NCBI GenBank assembly: GCA_020850755.1
Contig: JADZEB010000011.1
Location: 62,001 to 126,000 of the forward strand
DNA from: Alphaproteobacteria bacterium
GTDB taxonomy: Bacteria; Pseudomonadota; Alphaproteobacteria; Acetobacterales; Acetobacteraceae
Length of the DNA stretch: 64,000 nt
Direction: 5' to 3'
In this document: piece by piece, positions 19,088 to 27,222 of the stretch
How the letters are laid out: the number at the start of each line of letters is the position of its first letter
Numbering within the stretch: position 1 is the stretch's first letter
Program-made: the position numbers and the translations under genes
The notes under the pieces: generated by a model
The model's database searches: none
Told to the model about the DNA's origin: nothing
What the model saw: the letters and a program-made list of their open reading frames with translations, nothing else

Positions 19088-19615
19088 TCATTCCCGCGCC
19101 TCGGGGTCGCCGATCAGGCGGATGTCGCGCCCGGTGGTCCACGCATCCGCCATCAGGGCCAGCGTATTGACAATCATCAGTGCCGTACCCACGGGCATGG
19201 CCCAATAGACCCAGTGCTTGGGGATCTGCATCACCGGACTGGTTTCGGTGGCCCCCATCTCGACGAAGGGGAGGCTGACCCAGATCAGCAGCGCGAAGAA
19301 TGCGACGCAGAGCGACATGGTGGCGTAGCGCAGCGCCTGTCCCGGCAGGGGCGAGAGCGCGCGCACCACGAACTCGAGCGCGATCAGTTGCGCGCGCCGG
19401 CAGCCCACGGCGGCGCCGAGGAAGATCACCCAGACCAGCACGAAGCGGGCCAGCTCCTCGGTCCAGGGGGCAGAGATGTTGATGCCGACAGCGGTCAGCA
19501 CGAAGCGCACCAGGATCTGGATCGCGATCGCGACGACAATCACGCCGAGCGCGATGCCCACCAGCCGCGCGATCAGCGCGTTGATGCGGTCGATCAGGGC
19601 AAGCGCGGTGCGCAT
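19088..19615 (-). CDS. dctQ: TRAP transporter small membrane subunit (DctQ)
   Basis: 175 aa with four hydrophobic helices and the DctQ hallmark NISAPWTEELARFVLVWVIFLGAA, with the conserved Trp-Thr-Glu-Glu in the second helix region. It is the first gene of the TRAP operon. It diverges from an SDR gene across about 240 bases that contain two inverted repeats, so its promoter is probably under the same control as the neighbouring island. Confidence 0.93.
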   Translation of the reverse strand: MRTALALIDRINALIARLVGIALGVIVVAIAIQILVRFVLTAVGINISAPWTEELARFVLVWVIFLGAAVGCRRAQLIALEFVVRALSPLPGQALRYATMSLCVAFFALLIWVSLPFVEMGATETSPVMQIPKHWVYWAMPVGTALMIVNTLALMADAWTTGRDIRLIGDPEARE

Positions 19616-19775
19616 GGTCAGCCTCGGCCGGGCCGATCATGGGCACAGGCCGCGACAGCGCCCGCATCCTGCACAGTGACGCGTTGCGTTCCAGCCCGCA
19701 CTTGGGTCACCATTCCCTCTCCCCGATGCGCGGCGCGCGCCTCCTTGGGTACGCCGTCGCTTGCGCGGGAGGCTA

Positions 19776-19797
19776 GACAGCAGTTTCGCATGCTGTC
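19776..19797. repeat. inverted repeat GACAGCA-N8-TGCTGTC in the DctQ/SDR divergent region
   Basis: A perfect 7-bp inverted repeat with an 8-base spacer, directly upstream of the GTTCGC palindrome at 19803. Its position between divergent transcripts suggests a second operator or a promoter-overlapping site. No matching copy was noticed elsewhere in the window. Confidence 0.4.
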
Positions 19798-19802
19798 AAA
19801 TC

Positions 19803-19817
19803 GTTCGCATTGCGAAC
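19803..19817. promoter_or_regulatory. putative operator GTTCGC-ATT-GCGAAC (copy 1)
   Basis: Perfect 6-3-6 palindrome in the divergent region between dctQ and the SDR gene, about 40 bases before the SDR start. The same palindrome, extended by one base pair per arm, recurs at 22950 upstream of the AcoX-GcvPAB genes. The shape resembles sites recognised by IclR-family regulators, and an IclR gene lies at 28.4-29.3 kb. The assignment to that regulator is inference. Confidence 0.6.
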
Positions 19818-19859
19818 ATGGCCCTGGCCGGAGCCGGCCCGGGCGGGCACCGGGACGGA

Positions 19860-20639
19860 ATGGCGATGGTCGATCTTGCGGGCAAGGTGGTGCTCCTCAC
19901 GGGAGCGTCGAAGGGGATCGGGGCGGCAATGCTGGCCGCGCTCGGGCGGGCGGGTGCGGATGTCGTCGCCCAGTATGCCTCGGACCGCGCCGGCGCCGAG
20001 GCGGCGGCCGCGGGCGCCGTGCCGCCCGCACGGCTCAGGCTGGTCGCCGCCGATTTCCACCGCAACGATTCGGTCGATCGCCTGTGGCAGGAGGCGCTGG
20101 CCTGGCGCGGGCGCGTCGATGTGCTGGTCAACAATGCCGCCGTGATGCGCGTGGGCGGCGGCATCGAGGCCGAGGATGCGGAATGGGACGCAGTGTGGGC
20201 CGAGACGCTGCAGGTAAACCTGCTCGCCCCGGCACGGCTGGCACGCTTCGCCCTGCGCCACTTCCGCGCGCGCGGCGCGGGCGTGCTGATCACTGTGTCG
20301 AGCTGGGTCGCCCAGCGCGGCGCCAGCAACCCCGCCACCGCGAGCTATGCCGCCTCCAAGGGCGCGCTGATGGCCTGGACGAAAACCATCGCGCGAGGCT
20401 ATGCCCGCGAGGGGGTGCTGGCCTACACCATCGCGCCCGGGGTGGTGGCCACCCGGATGTCGGAGGAATTCGCGGCGACCCAGCCGGGCGGCAAGGCGGC
20501 GGTCGCCGCCGGACTTGCCATGGGCGAATGGGTGCCGCCCGAGGACATCGCCAACCTGGCCGTTTTCCTGGCCTCGGGCGCGGCGCGCCACCTTACGGGC
20601 GCGACGCTCGACGTGAACGGGGCGAGCTACATCCGCTAG
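19860..20639 (+). CDS. short-chain dehydrogenase/reductase (SDR)
   Basis: 259 aa from the ATG at 19860; a second ATG six bases on (MVDLAGKVV) is equally possible. Motifs: TGASKGIG for cofactor, VNNAAV, Ser in TVSSW, and YAASKGA for the catalytic Tyr-Lys. The end has GATLDVNGASYIR. It is divergent from the TRAP operon and convergent with the DapA-family gene. It probably interconverts a hydroxyl and a keto group in the pathway of the 19.8-28.4 kb island. Confidence 0.92.
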   Translation: MAMVDLAGKVVLLTGASKGIGAAMLAALGRAGADVVAQYASDRAGAEAAAAGAVPPARLRLVAADFHRNDSVDRLWQEALAWRGRVDVLVNNAAVMRVGGGIEAEDAEWDAVWAETLQVNLLAPARLARFALRHFRARGAGVLITVSSWVAQRGASNPATASYAASKGALMAWTKTIARGYAREGVLAYTIAPGVVATRMSEEFAATQPGGKAAVAAGLAMGEWVPPEDIANLAVFLASGAARHLTGATLDVNGASYIR

Positions 20640-20666
20640 CGCGCCTTCGAGCGCCCGCCGGGCACG

Positions 20667-21602
20667 CTACTCGGCGGCGCGGCGCGCCGGCAGGGCGCCC
20701 AACTCGGCCATGATGCCGCGCAGCTTCTCCAGCCGGTCTCGGCCTTCCTGGCCCAGCGCCTTGAAGGTGGTCAGCGGCGCGCGCACATCGCCCATCGGGT
20801 AGCCCATCATCGCCGCCAGCGCCTTCGAGTAGCACTGGTGGCCGTAGGTGGGATGGCCCTCGGCGATGGTGTGCTCGATCCTGGTGATGCCGCGCTGGAT
20901 CTTCTTCGCCTCGTCGATGCGCCCGGCCACCAGATGCTCCCAGATCCGTGTCGAAGGGCCGGGGATGTAGTTGCCGAACGGGTTGACATAGCCCACCGCG
21001 CCGAGCAGGAAGCTCTCGACGATGCGCTCGCCCGCGAACACGTTCATCACGCCATCGGTCGCTTCGACGATGTCATAGACGCGCGCCACATCCATCGAGG
21101 CTTCCTTGATGTAGCGGACCTGCTCGAAGGACTTGGTCAACTTGGCAATGAGCTTGGGCTTCATGTCCACGTTCGAGGTGAACGGGTTGTTGTAGAGCAT
21201 GATCGGCAGCGCCACCGCCTCGCAGATCGCCTTGTAGTAGGCGAAGATCTCGTCCTCGGTCGGGGTGTAGTAGTAGGGTGGGATGATCATCAGCCCCTGC
21301 GCGCCGAGCGCCTCCGCCTCGCGCGCATAGCGAACAGCGTTCGGCGTGTGCGCGTTCGAGGCGCCCACGAGCACGTCCATCCGCCCGGCGACATGCTTCA
21401 CCGTCTCGGCCACCAGGGCCGTGCGCTCGGCATCGGTGACGGTGAGGAACTCGCCGGTGGTGCCGAGCAGGATCACGCCGGGCACGCGCTCGGCCATCAG
21501 CCAGTCGAGGAAGCGGCGCTGCGCGGCAAGGTCGATCGACTTGCCGTCCTCGGTGAAGGGCGTCACCGAGACCGTGTAGCTGCCGCGAAACACCTTTGGC
21601 AT
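20667..21602 (-). CDS. DapA-family (dihydrodipicolinate synthase/N-acetylneuraminate lyase) aldolase or deaminase
   Basis: 311 aa TIM barrel. GTTGEF at about residues 48-53 is the carboxylate-binding motif, LYNNPFTS carries the catalytic Tyr, and RYIKEASMD carries the Schiff-base lysine. It is unlikely to be lysine biosynthesis because it sits in a catabolic island next to flavoprotein oxidases. Relatives split or dehydrate 2-oxo acids such as 4-hydroxy-2-oxoglutarate or pyrroline-hydroxycarboxylate. It is divergent from the flavoprotein gene at 21754. Confidence 0.88.
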   Translation of the reverse strand: MPKVFRGSYTVSVTPFTEDGKSIDLAAQRRFLDWLMAERVPGVILLGTTGEFLTVTDAERTALVAETVKHVAGRMDVLVGASNAHTPNAVRYAREAEALGAQGLMIIPPYYYTPTEDEIFAYYKAICEAVALPIMLYNNPFTSNVDMKPKLIAKLTKSFEQVRYIKEASMDVARVYDIVEATDGVMNVFAGERIVESFLLGAVGYVNPFGNYIPGPSTRIWEHLVAGRIDEAKKIQRGITRIEHTIAEGHPTYGHQCYSKALAAMMGYPMGDVRAPLTTFKALGQEGRDRLEKLRGIMAELGALPARRAAE

Positions 21603-21753
21603 GGAATCCTCCCGATCCGTGGCCGGCGGCGATGCTCGGTTTGCCGCCCTCGGCGCGGCATGATAGCGAGGAGCCGGTAGCGGTAAACGAGAATCCGGCG
21701 GACGCGGGCTTTTTGCGCGCCGGGCGGGGCATCGTTACCGGGCAAGGGGCGGC

Positions 21754-22914
21754 ATGGACACAGATGTGCTGATCGTGGGCGGGGGGATCGCGGGCGCGGC
21801 CACGGCGCGCGAGCTTGCGCGCGCCGGAATCGATGCGCTGCTGATCGAGCAGGCCACGCTCAATGCCGGCGCCTCGGGGGCCAATGCGGGCAGCCTGCAC
21901 GCCCAGATCCCGCACCCCGAGTTCGTCTCGCTGGGCGAGGATTGGGCGCGCGCCTATGCGCCGACGATCGCGCTGAAGCAGGCCTCGCTCGCGCTCTGGC
22001 ACGAGCTCGGGGCCGAACTCGGCCCGGATCTGGAGGTCGCGACCAAGGGCGGGCTCCTGGTCGCGGCCCATGCCGGGCAGATGCGCGACATTGCGCGCAA
22101 GGGGGCGATCGAGCGCGCGGCGGGGCTTGCGGTCGAGATGCTGTCGCGCACCGAGTTGCTGCGCCTCGCCCCCTATCTCGCCGAGGATGTCGGCGGCGGC
22201 GCCGTCTGCCCGGTCGAGGGCAAGGCCAATCCGCTGCGGGCGACGCCCGCCCTGGCCCGCGCTGCGGTCGCGGCCGGGGCACGCATCCGCCAAGGCGTGG
22301 CGCTGCTTGCGATCGAGCGCCGGGCCGGGGGCGGGTTCATCGCGCAGACGAGCCAGGGCCCCGTGCGTGCGGGGCGCATCGTCAATGCGGCCGGAGCCAA
22401 TGCGGCGGCGGTGGCGCGGATGCTCGGCGTTCCGCTGCCGCTTGAGGGATTCCCGATCCAGGTCAACGTCACCGAGCGCGCGGCGCCCTTCATGGACCAT
22501 CTGGTCTACTATGCGAGCGGGCGGCTCTCGCTCAAGCAGGCGCAGAACGGCACGCTGCTGATCGGCGGCGGCTGGCCGGCCGCGCGCGATGCCGCCTCCG
22601 GGCGCCTCTCGCTCCTGCCGCAATCGGTGGCCGGCAACCTGGCCGTGGCCAGCGCCGTCGTGCCCGCGATCGCACCCCTGCGGCTGGTGCGGAGTTGGCC
22701 CGCGCTCGTGAACGGCACCGCCGACTGGAAGCCCGTGCTGGGCGAGGTGCCGGGCGTGCCCGGCTTCTACATCGCGGTGTTCCCCTGGATGGGCTTCACC
22801 GGCGGGCCGATCGTCGGGCGCATCCTGGCCGAGCTGATCGCCGGGCGCGACCCGGGCTTCGACCTGCGTCCCTTCTCGCCGGCCCGCTACGCGCACAGCC
22901 CGGTTGCTGCCTAG
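21754..22914 (+). CDS. FAD-dependent D-amino-acid-oxidase-fold oxidoreductase (HcnC/opine-oxidase-B-like), copy 1
   Basis: 386 aa. The FAD dinucleotide motif VLIVGGGIAGAATA starts at residue 5. Next comes GASGANAGSLHAQ at about 39-51, a segment I associate with the HcnC/OoxB/DadA branch of the DAO family. A C-terminal GxTxGP-like loop (FTGGPIVG) follows. Family members oxidise amines or amino acids, often at a secondary amine. It shares the ANAGSLH motif and overall layout with the second copy at 27223. A 112-base gap with a perfect palindrome separates it from the next gene. Confidence 0.88.
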   Translation: MDTDVLIVGGGIAGAATARELARAGIDALLIEQATLNAGASGANAGSLHAQIPHPEFVSLGEDWARAYAPTIALKQASLALWHELGAELGPDLEVATKGGLLVAAHAGQMRDIARKGAIERAAGLAVEMLSRTELLRLAPYLAEDVGGGAVCPVEGKANPLRATPALARAAVAAGARIRQGVALLAIERRAGGGFIAQTSQGPVRAGRIVNAAGANAAAVARMLGVPLPLEGFPIQVNVTERAAPFMDHLVYYASGRLSLKQAQNGTLLIGGGWPAARDAASGRLSLLPQSVAGNLAVASAVVPAIAPLRLVRSWPALVNGTADWKPVLGEVPGVPGFYIAVFPWMGFTGGPIVGRILAELIAGRDPGFDLRPFSPARYAHSPVAA

Positions 22915-22949
22915 TCCCGGGCGCTCCATATTGTGCGGATCGGATACGG

Positions 22950-22966
22950 TGTTCGCATCGCGAACA
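22950..22966. promoter_or_regulatory. putative operator TGTTCGC-ATC-GCGAACA (copy 2)
   Basis: Perfect 7-3-7 palindrome located 61 bases before the GTG of the AcoX-like gene. It lies after the stop of the first flavoprotein gene, which implies that the AcoX-GcvPA-GcvPB-flavoprotein genes have their own regulated promoter. It matches the palindrome at 19803-19817 in both arms. The regulator is most simply the IclR protein encoded at the end of the island. Confidence 0.65.
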
Positions 22967-23026
22967 GGCGCCCGAGGTGCGGCATCCCGCCGCAGGCATC
23001 GGGCCAGGCACCAGGGAGGAGGGTCT

Positions 23027-24160
23027 GTGCAGAAGCGCAGGCTCGGCGTGATCGTCAACCCGATCGCCGGCATGGGCGGGCGGGTCGGCCTCACGGGCAC
23101 CGTCGGGCGCGAGACGCTGGCGCGCGCCCGCGCGCTCGGCGCCGCGCCGGTCGCACCGGCCCGCGCCGCCCGTGCCTTCGCCCTGCTGCGCCCGCTGGCC
23201 GAGACTGTGGAACTGCTCGCCCCGCCCGGCACGATGGGGGCCGAGCTGCTGCGTGCGGTGGGCCTAGCCGTGCGCGAGGTCGGGCGCGATCCCGCAGCCG
23301 ACACCAGCCCCGAGCACACGCGCGAGGCGGCGGAATGGATGCAGCGCCTCGGCGCCGAACTGCTGCTGTTCGCAGGCGGCGATGGCACCGCGCGCGACAT
23401 CCTCGGTGTCATCGGCGGGCGCGTGCCGATGCTCGGCATCCCAACCGGCGTGAAGATGCATTCGGCCGTGTTCGCCGCCAGCCCCGACGCGGCGGGGGAG
23501 GTTGCCTGCGCCTGGTTCGCGCCCGGCGGCGCGCGCATCGGGCTGCGCGAGGCCGAGGTGATGGACCTCGACGAGGAGGCAATCCGCGCCGGCCGCGTCT
23601 CCGCCCGGCTGTTCGGCCATGCCCAGGTGCCGCACCTGCCCCGGCTGGTGCAGAACGCCAAGGCCGGCCCGCGCCCCGACGACGAGGCCGAGATCGCCGC
23701 CCTGGCCGGGCGGCTCGCCGCCGGCATGGCGCCGGGGAGGCTCTATCTGCTCGGACCCGGCACCAGCACGCGGCGCATCGCCGAGAGGCTGACGCTGCCC
23801 AAGACGCTGCTCGGGGTCGACGCGATCCTCGATCGCCGGCTGCTCGCCGCCGACCTGAACGAGAATGCCCTCCTCGCCCTCCTGGACGAGGCGCCGCGCC
23901 CGGTGACGCTGATCGTCGGCGTGACCGGCGGCCAGGGCTTCCTGTTCGGGCGCGGCAACCAGCAGCTCTCCCCGCCCGTGCTGCGCCGGATCGGACGCGA
24001 GAACATCATCGTCATGGCCGGAGCGGGCAAGCTCGGCGCGCTCGATCCGCCCTGGCTGCGCGCCGATACCGGCGACCCCGAGACCGACCGCTGGCTCTCC
24101 GGCTATCGCCGCGTCGAGACCGGGCCCGATCGCAGCATGATCATGCGCCTGGTCGCCTGA
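23027..24160 (+). CDS. AcoX/ATP-NAD-kinase-like protein (COG3199)
   Basis: 377 aa. The GTG at 23027 is chosen because GGGAGGAGGG precedes it and the protein then starts VQKRRLGVIVNPIAGMGGRVG, the family's N-terminus. NAD-kinase-type motifs are GGDGTARD at about residues 117-124 and GIPTGVKMHSAVF at about 137-149. The family includes AcoX of acetoin clusters, whose role is unsettled. Here it heads a group with GcvPA/GcvPB-like subunits, so it may phosphorylate or sense a cofactor needed by the pathway. That is a guess; the fold assignment is firm. Confidence 0.85.
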   Translation: MQKRRLGVIVNPIAGMGGRVGLTGTVGRETLARARALGAAPVAPARAARAFALLRPLAETVELLAPPGTMGAELLRAVGLAVREVGRDPAADTSPEHTREAAEWMQRLGAELLLFAGGDGTARDILGVIGGRVPMLGIPTGVKMHSAVFAASPDAAGEVACAWFAPGGARIGLREAEVMDLDEEAIRAGRVSARLFGHAQVPHLPRLVQNAKAGPRPDDEAEIAALAGRLAAGMAPGRLYLLGPGTSTRRIAERLTLPKTLLGVDAILDRRLLAADLNENALLALLDEAPRPVTLIVGVTGGQGFLFGRGNQQLSPPVLRRIGRENIIVMAGAGKLGALDPPWLRADTGDPETDRWLSGYRRVETGPDRSMIMRLVA

Positions 24161-24227
24161 AGGCGGCGGGGCGCGGCGACACCACAAGGACCGAACCAGG
24201 AAACACACGGGAGAAGGAGGCGGACAG

Positions 24228-25637
24228 GTGCGAGGCAATGCTCCAGGCGCGCATCCCTACATGGCGAACGCGCTGCCCGAGACAAAGCAGGCGATGCTGG
24301 CCGAGATCGGCGCCAGGTCGATCGAGGAACTGTTCCACCAGATCCCCGCGGATCATCGCTTCCGCGGCGAGCTCAAGCTGCCGGCGGCGATGCGCTCGGA
24401 GGCCGAGCTCAAGCGCCATCTGCTGGGGCTCCTGCGCAGGAACCGCTCCTGCGAGGAGAACCTGTCCTTCCTCGGCGCCGGCTGCTGGCAGCACCATGTC
24501 CCGGCGATCGTCGACGAGATCGCCGGCCGCAGCGAGTTCCTCACCTCCGTCTGGGGCACCTCCTCCTCAGATCACGGGCGCAACCAGGCCTGGTTCGAGT
24601 TCACGAGCCAGCTTGCCGAGCTGGTGCGCATGGATTTCGTCGGCCTGCCCGTCTATTCCTGGGGCTGTGCCGCAGGCCACGCGCTGCGCATGGCCTCGCG
24701 CCTCAACGGCCGGCGCGAGGTGCTGGTGCCGCGCGCCACCTGCCCCGAGCGGCTTTCCGTCATCCGCAACTATTGCGAGCCGGAGCAGATGGAAAGCCAC
24801 ATCAAGGTCACCCTGGTCGACTACCAGCCCGGCAATGGCCGGCTCGATCTCGCCGACCTCAAGCGCAAGCTCGGGCCGGACATCGCCGCCGTCTATATCG
24901 AGGTGCCGGGCTATCTCGGCACGATCGAGAGCCAGGGCGCCGAGATAGCCCGGATGGCCAGGGCGGCGGGCGCGGAGATGATCGTCGGTGTCGATCCGAT
25001 CTCGCTCGGCGTGCTGGCGGCACCGGCCGATTACGGCGCCGACATCGTGGTGGGAACGACCCAGACGCTCGGCATCCACATGTTCGCCGGCGGCGGGCTC
25101 GGCGGCTTCATCGCCAGCCGCGACGAGGACCGCTATGCGCGCGAATACCCCACGCTCAATGTCAGCATCACCAGCTCGGTGAAGGGCGAGCCCGCCTTCG
25201 GCCTGTCGCTCCTGCACCAATCCTCCTACGGGCTGCGCGACAAGGGCAAGGACTGGACCGGCAACTCGACCTATCTCTGGGCGATCGCGAGCGCGGTCTA
25301 CATGTCGGCGCTCGGGCCGGCGGGCTTCCGCGAGGTGGGCGAGCTGATCCTGGCGCAGAGCCACTTTGCGGCGAAGCGCATCGCCAGCGTGCCGGGCCTG
25401 TCCGTGGCCTGGCCGGGCGGCTTCTTCAAGGAGTTCGTGGTGCGCTTCGATGGCACCGGCAAGAGCGTCGCCGCCATCAACCGCGCACTCGCGGCCAAGG
25501 GCATCTTCGGCGGCAAGGACCTGTCCGCCGAGTTCCCCGAGCTTGGCCAGAGCGCGCTCTATTGCGTGACGGAGATCCATTCGGCCGAGGACATCGAGCG
25601 CCTTGTCGGCGCGCTTGCGGAGGTGGTGCGGCCATGA
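24228..25637 (+). CDS. gcvPA: glycine decarboxylase (P-protein) N-terminal-subunit-like protein, divergent
   Basis: 469 aa with a GTG start after GAAGGAGGCGGAC. The N-terminal pattern (SIEELFHQIPADHRF, then FLGAGCWQHHVPAIVDEI) is that of GcvPA, and GTTQTLGIHMFAGGGLGGFIAS aligns with the GxxQxLGxxxxxGGPxxG block. However, the segment that in GcvPA proteins reads roughly YTPYQxExSQG is here VWGTSSSDHGRNQ (about residues 108-120), and the following ANASMYDGATA block is VGLPVYSWGCAAG. These lie near the PLP/glycine site, so substrate preference may be changed. Stop and next start overlap as ATGA. Confidence 0.85.
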   Translation: MRGNAPGAHPYMANALPETKQAMLAEIGARSIEELFHQIPADHRFRGELKLPAAMRSEAELKRHLLGLLRRNRSCEENLSFLGAGCWQHHVPAIVDEIAGRSEFLTSVWGTSSSDHGRNQAWFEFTSQLAELVRMDFVGLPVYSWGCAAGHALRMASRLNGRREVLVPRATCPERLSVIRNYCEPEQMESHIKVTLVDYQPGNGRLDLADLKRKLGPDIAAVYIEVPGYLGTIESQGAEIARMARAAGAEMIVGVDPISLGVLAAPADYGADIVVGTTQTLGIHMFAGGGLGGFIASRDEDRYAREYPTLNVSITSSVKGEPAFGLSLLHQSSYGLRDKGKDWTGNSTYLWAIASAVYMSALGPAGFREVGELILAQSHFAAKRIASVPGLSVAWPGGFFKEFVVRFDGTGKSVAAINRALAAKGIFGGKDLSAEFPELGQSALYCVTEIHSAEDIERLVGALAEVVRP

Positions 25638-27196
25638 CCAGCAACATCAAGCTGCCCAACTATCACGGTGCGCGATGGGACGAGCCGGTGGTGATGGAGA
25701 TGGGCGTGCCCGGGCGCCGCGGCGCCGTCTTCCCGGCACCCGCGCCCGCGGTCGCGGCGGCGGTGGGCGATGCCGCGAGCCTGGTGCCGGCCTCGATGCG
25801 CCGGCAGGACCGACCGGCCCTGCCGGAGATGACCGAACCCGACGTGCTGCGCCACTATCTGCACCTCTCGCAGATGGTGCTCGGCATGATGGGCATCAGC
25901 CTGTTTGGCACCTGCACCATGAAGTACAATCCGCGCCTGAACGAGTGGCTGCAGATGCGCCCCGAGCTGGCCGAGCTGCACCCGCTGCAGGACGAATCGA
26001 CCATGCAGGGAATGCTAGAGATCGTGCACGGGCTCGACCTGATCCTGCGCGAGCTTTCCGGCATGGACCAGTTCGTGTTCCAGGCGGCGGGCGGGGCGGA
26101 TGCCGCCTACACCCAGACCTGCGTCACGCGCGGCTATTTCGCCGCCCGCGGCGAGCTCGAACAGCGCAACGAGATCATCACCACGATCCAGGCGCATCCC
26201 TGCAATCCGGCCACCGCCGCCACTGCCGGCTTCAAGGTGATCACGCTCCCGCTCGAGGAGAATGGCTATCCCTCGATCGAGGCGCTCAAGGCGGCGCTGT
26301 CGCCGCGCACGGCGGCGCTGATGACCAACAACCCCGACGATATGGGCATCTACAACCCGCAGATCCGCGAGTGGGTGCGCCTCGTGCACGAGGCGGGCGG
26401 GCTTGCCTTCTACGACCACGCCAACTTCAACGGCGTGATGAGCAAGATCCGCGCCCGCGACCTCGGCTTCGATGCCTGCATGTTCATGCTGCACAAGACC
26501 TTCGGCGGCGCCAAGGGCGGCGGCGGGCCGGCCACCGGCGCCTATGGCTGCACCGCGGCGCTGGCGCCCTTCCTGCCCGGCCCGGTGGTGGTGAAGGATG
26601 GCGCGGGCTACCGGCTCGATCGCAACCGGCCGCAATCGGTGGGCAAGGTGCGCGAGTTCCTGGGCAATCTCCAGGTCGTGCTCAAGGCCTATTCCTGGTG
26701 CCGGGCGATGGGCGCGGAGGGCATCGCCGAGGCTTCCGACCTTTCCGTGCTCGCCAACAACTACATGGACAAGAAGCTCGGCCAGATCCGCGGCCTGGTC
26801 CGCTCGCACCCGAAGAACACCGCGCATCGCATGGAAATGACGCGCTGGGGCATGGGCCCACTCAAGGAGGAGACGGGCGTCAACATCTTCGATGTGCAGA
26901 ACCGCATGACCGATTTCGGCGTCGATGCCTTCTGGCTGTCGCACGATCCATGGGTCGTGCCCGAGCCCTTCACGCCGGAGGCGGGAGAGCTCTGGTCGAA
27001 GGAGGATATCGACACCTGGATCGCCGTGATCCAGCGCATCTCGGACGAGGCCTACAGCACCCCCGAGCTGGTGAAGAACGCACCGCACAAGGCCGCGATC
27101 GCCAAGCTCGCGCCCGAGAACCTGGACGATCCGGCGGTGTGGGCCACCACCTGGCGCGCCTACCAGAGGAAGCGCAAGGGCAAGGCGGCAGCCTAG
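25634..27196 (+). CDS. gcvPB: glycine decarboxylase (P-protein) C-terminal, PLP-binding-subunit-like protein
   Basis: 520 aa from the ATG at 25634, overlapping gcvPA by 4 bases. Conserved blocks are FGTCTMKYNPRLNEW, LHPLQDESTMQGMLEI and the PLP-lysine region FMLHKTFGGAKGGGGPATG, matching the LHKTF-type motif of GcvPB. The catalytic lysine is retained, so the pair should bind PLP and decarboxylate an amino acid. Neither a GcvT aminomethyltransferase nor a GcvH lipoyl carrier is present in the window. It would need carriers from elsewhere or use another acceptor. Confidence 0.88.
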   Translation: MTSNIKLPNYHGARWDEPVVMEMGVPGRRGAVFPAPAPAVAAAVGDAASLVPASMRRQDRPALPEMTEPDVLRHYLHLSQMVLGMMGISLFGTCTMKYNPRLNEWLQMRPELAELHPLQDESTMQGMLEIVHGLDLILRELSGMDQFVFQAAGGADAAYTQTCVTRGYFAARGELEQRNEIITTIQAHPCNPATAATAGFKVITLPLEENGYPSIEALKAALSPRTAALMTNNPDDMGIYNPQIREWVRLVHEAGGLAFYDHANFNGVMSKIRARDLGFDACMFMLHKTFGGAKGGGGPATGAYGCTAALAPFLPGPVVVKDGAGYRLDRNRPQSVGKVREFLGNLQVVLKAYSWCRAMGAEGIAEASDLSVLANNYMDKKLGQIRGLVRSHPKNTAHRMEMTRWGMGPLKEETGVNIFDVQNRMTDFGVDAFWLSHDPWVVPEPFTPEAGELWSKEDIDTWIAVIQRISDEAYSTPELVKNAPHKAAIAKLAPENLDDPAVWATTWRAYQRKRKGKAAA

Positions 27197-27222
27197 CCGG
27201 GCGGGGCGGCGCACGCGCGCGC

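Noticed and set aside
20667-21602. Possibility that this DapA-family gene is the lysine-biosynthesis dapA
   Set aside because: It sits in a catabolic island beside oxidases and a TRAP transporter, and another DapA-family gene is in a sugar operon nearby. A housekeeping role is not supported.
21681-21740. Near-inverted repeat CGGTAAACGA / TCGTTACCG in the DapA/flavoprotein divergent region
   Set aside because: The arms are about 40 bases apart with a bulge, and they do not resemble the other operators in the island.
21073-23727. 884-codon minus-strand frame across the flavoprotein and AcoX genes
   Set aside because: It is antisense to three clear genes and includes an out-of-frame shadow of the DapA-family gene. 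No protein family is recognisable.
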